NCBI RefSeq assembly: GCF_000142905.1
Contig: NW_013657653.1
Coordinates: 1-64,000, forward strand
DNA length: 64,000 bases
DNA from: Thecamonas trahens ATCC 50062
Lineage: Eukaryota > Apusozoa > Apusomonadida > Apusomonadidae
Direction: 5' to 3'
The position numbers and the translations under genes are program-made. Below the pieces are notes generated by a model that had not been told where the DNA came from, did not search any database, and saw only the letters and a program-made list of their open reading frames with translations. This document shows positions 63,860 to 64,000 of this stretch, piece after piece (positions within the stretch are counted from its first letter, which is position 1; each line of letters opens with the position of its first letter).

Positions 63860-64000
63860 TCAGAACCGTACTCTGCGGACCTCGCCGCGCTCCGGATCGC
63901 CGACGCCGCCCGAGGCGAACTCGTCGAGCGGCAGCGTCGAGGCCAGCAGCTCGACGCCGACGTCGTCCGAGTTGATGGGCGAGCGGACGGCCGACGGTGC
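63860..64000 (-). CDS. 3' end of a gene running off the window
   Basis: On the minus strand an open frame enters at the right edge and ends at a TGA at 63862-63860. The visible 46 residues include SPINSDDVGVELLAST, then LPLDEFASGG, and finish with a basic Arg-Arg-Val-Arg-Phe end. The codon pattern is like the neighbouring genes. Too little is visible to name a family. It converges on the orphan gene, with 52 bases between stops. Confidence 0.5.
   Translation of the reverse strand, partial: APSAVRSPINSDDVGVELLASTLPLDEFASGGVGDPERGEVRRVRF

Overview
This window is the left end of a eukaryotic chromosome. It opens with about 220 bases of (CCCTAA)n, the C-rich strand of a TTAGGG telomere, and the first convincing gene ends only about 2.1 kb in. 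Coding DNA is GC-rich, genes are compact, and introns are few. The gene set fits a free-living, flagellated, unicellular eukaryote: centriole proteins (STIL-like, LRRCC1-like), oligosaccharyltransferase and translocon subunits, a MARK-type kinase, a kinesin, and a Zn2Cys6 regulator outside an obvious fungal context. An apusomonad such as Thecamonas is my best guess, but that is inference.

Layout. 1-2.1 kb: telomere and low-complexity subtelomere. 2.1-7.5 kb: three leftward genes (orphan, double FYRN/FYRC nuclear protein, RNFT-type membrane RING protein). 8-20 kb: ankyrin-type protein, NOP14, a RasGEF and a STIL homologue. 20.7-32.8 kb: SHMT, POLE2, a RING plus tandem-BRCT protein, a kinesin and a membrane cyclophilin. 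33-40.8 kb: Zn2Cys6 factor, ribophorin I, a small secreted Cys-rich protein, TRM7/FTSJ1 and an MT-A70 methyltransferase. 42-50.6 kb: LRRCC1-like protein, a potassium channel with four pore loops in one chain, pterin carbinolamine dehydratase and a MARK/PAR-1 kinase. 50.6-64 kb: a possible piggyBac remnant, an alpha/beta hydrolase, dihydropteridine reductase (its intron holds a 365-base assembly gap), mitochondrial uL13, an orphan, a SCYL2-like pseudokinase, TRAP-gamma, another orphan, and the 3' end of one more gene.

Gene organisation. From about 20 kb on, strands alternate almost gene by gene. Convergent neighbours are very close: stop codons lie 5-15 bases apart, and one pair overlaps by 11 bases. 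Ten introns can be placed with confidence. Nine begin GTAC, mostly GTACG, which suggests an unusual 5' splice-site consensus.

Frame breaks. Eight breaks inside otherwise intact conserved genes, plus one splice-phase mismatch, all go the same way: one base is missing. Most sit beside a short homopolymer. Base-calling loss is the simplest reading. I annotate these genes across the break rather than as pseudogenes.

Functional links. PCBD and QDPR together recycle tetrahydrobiopterin. Ribophorin I and TRAP-gamma both act at the ER translocon. TRM7 and the MT-A70 protein are both methyltransferases and are convergent neighbours. STIL-like and LRRCC1-like both point to centriole biology.
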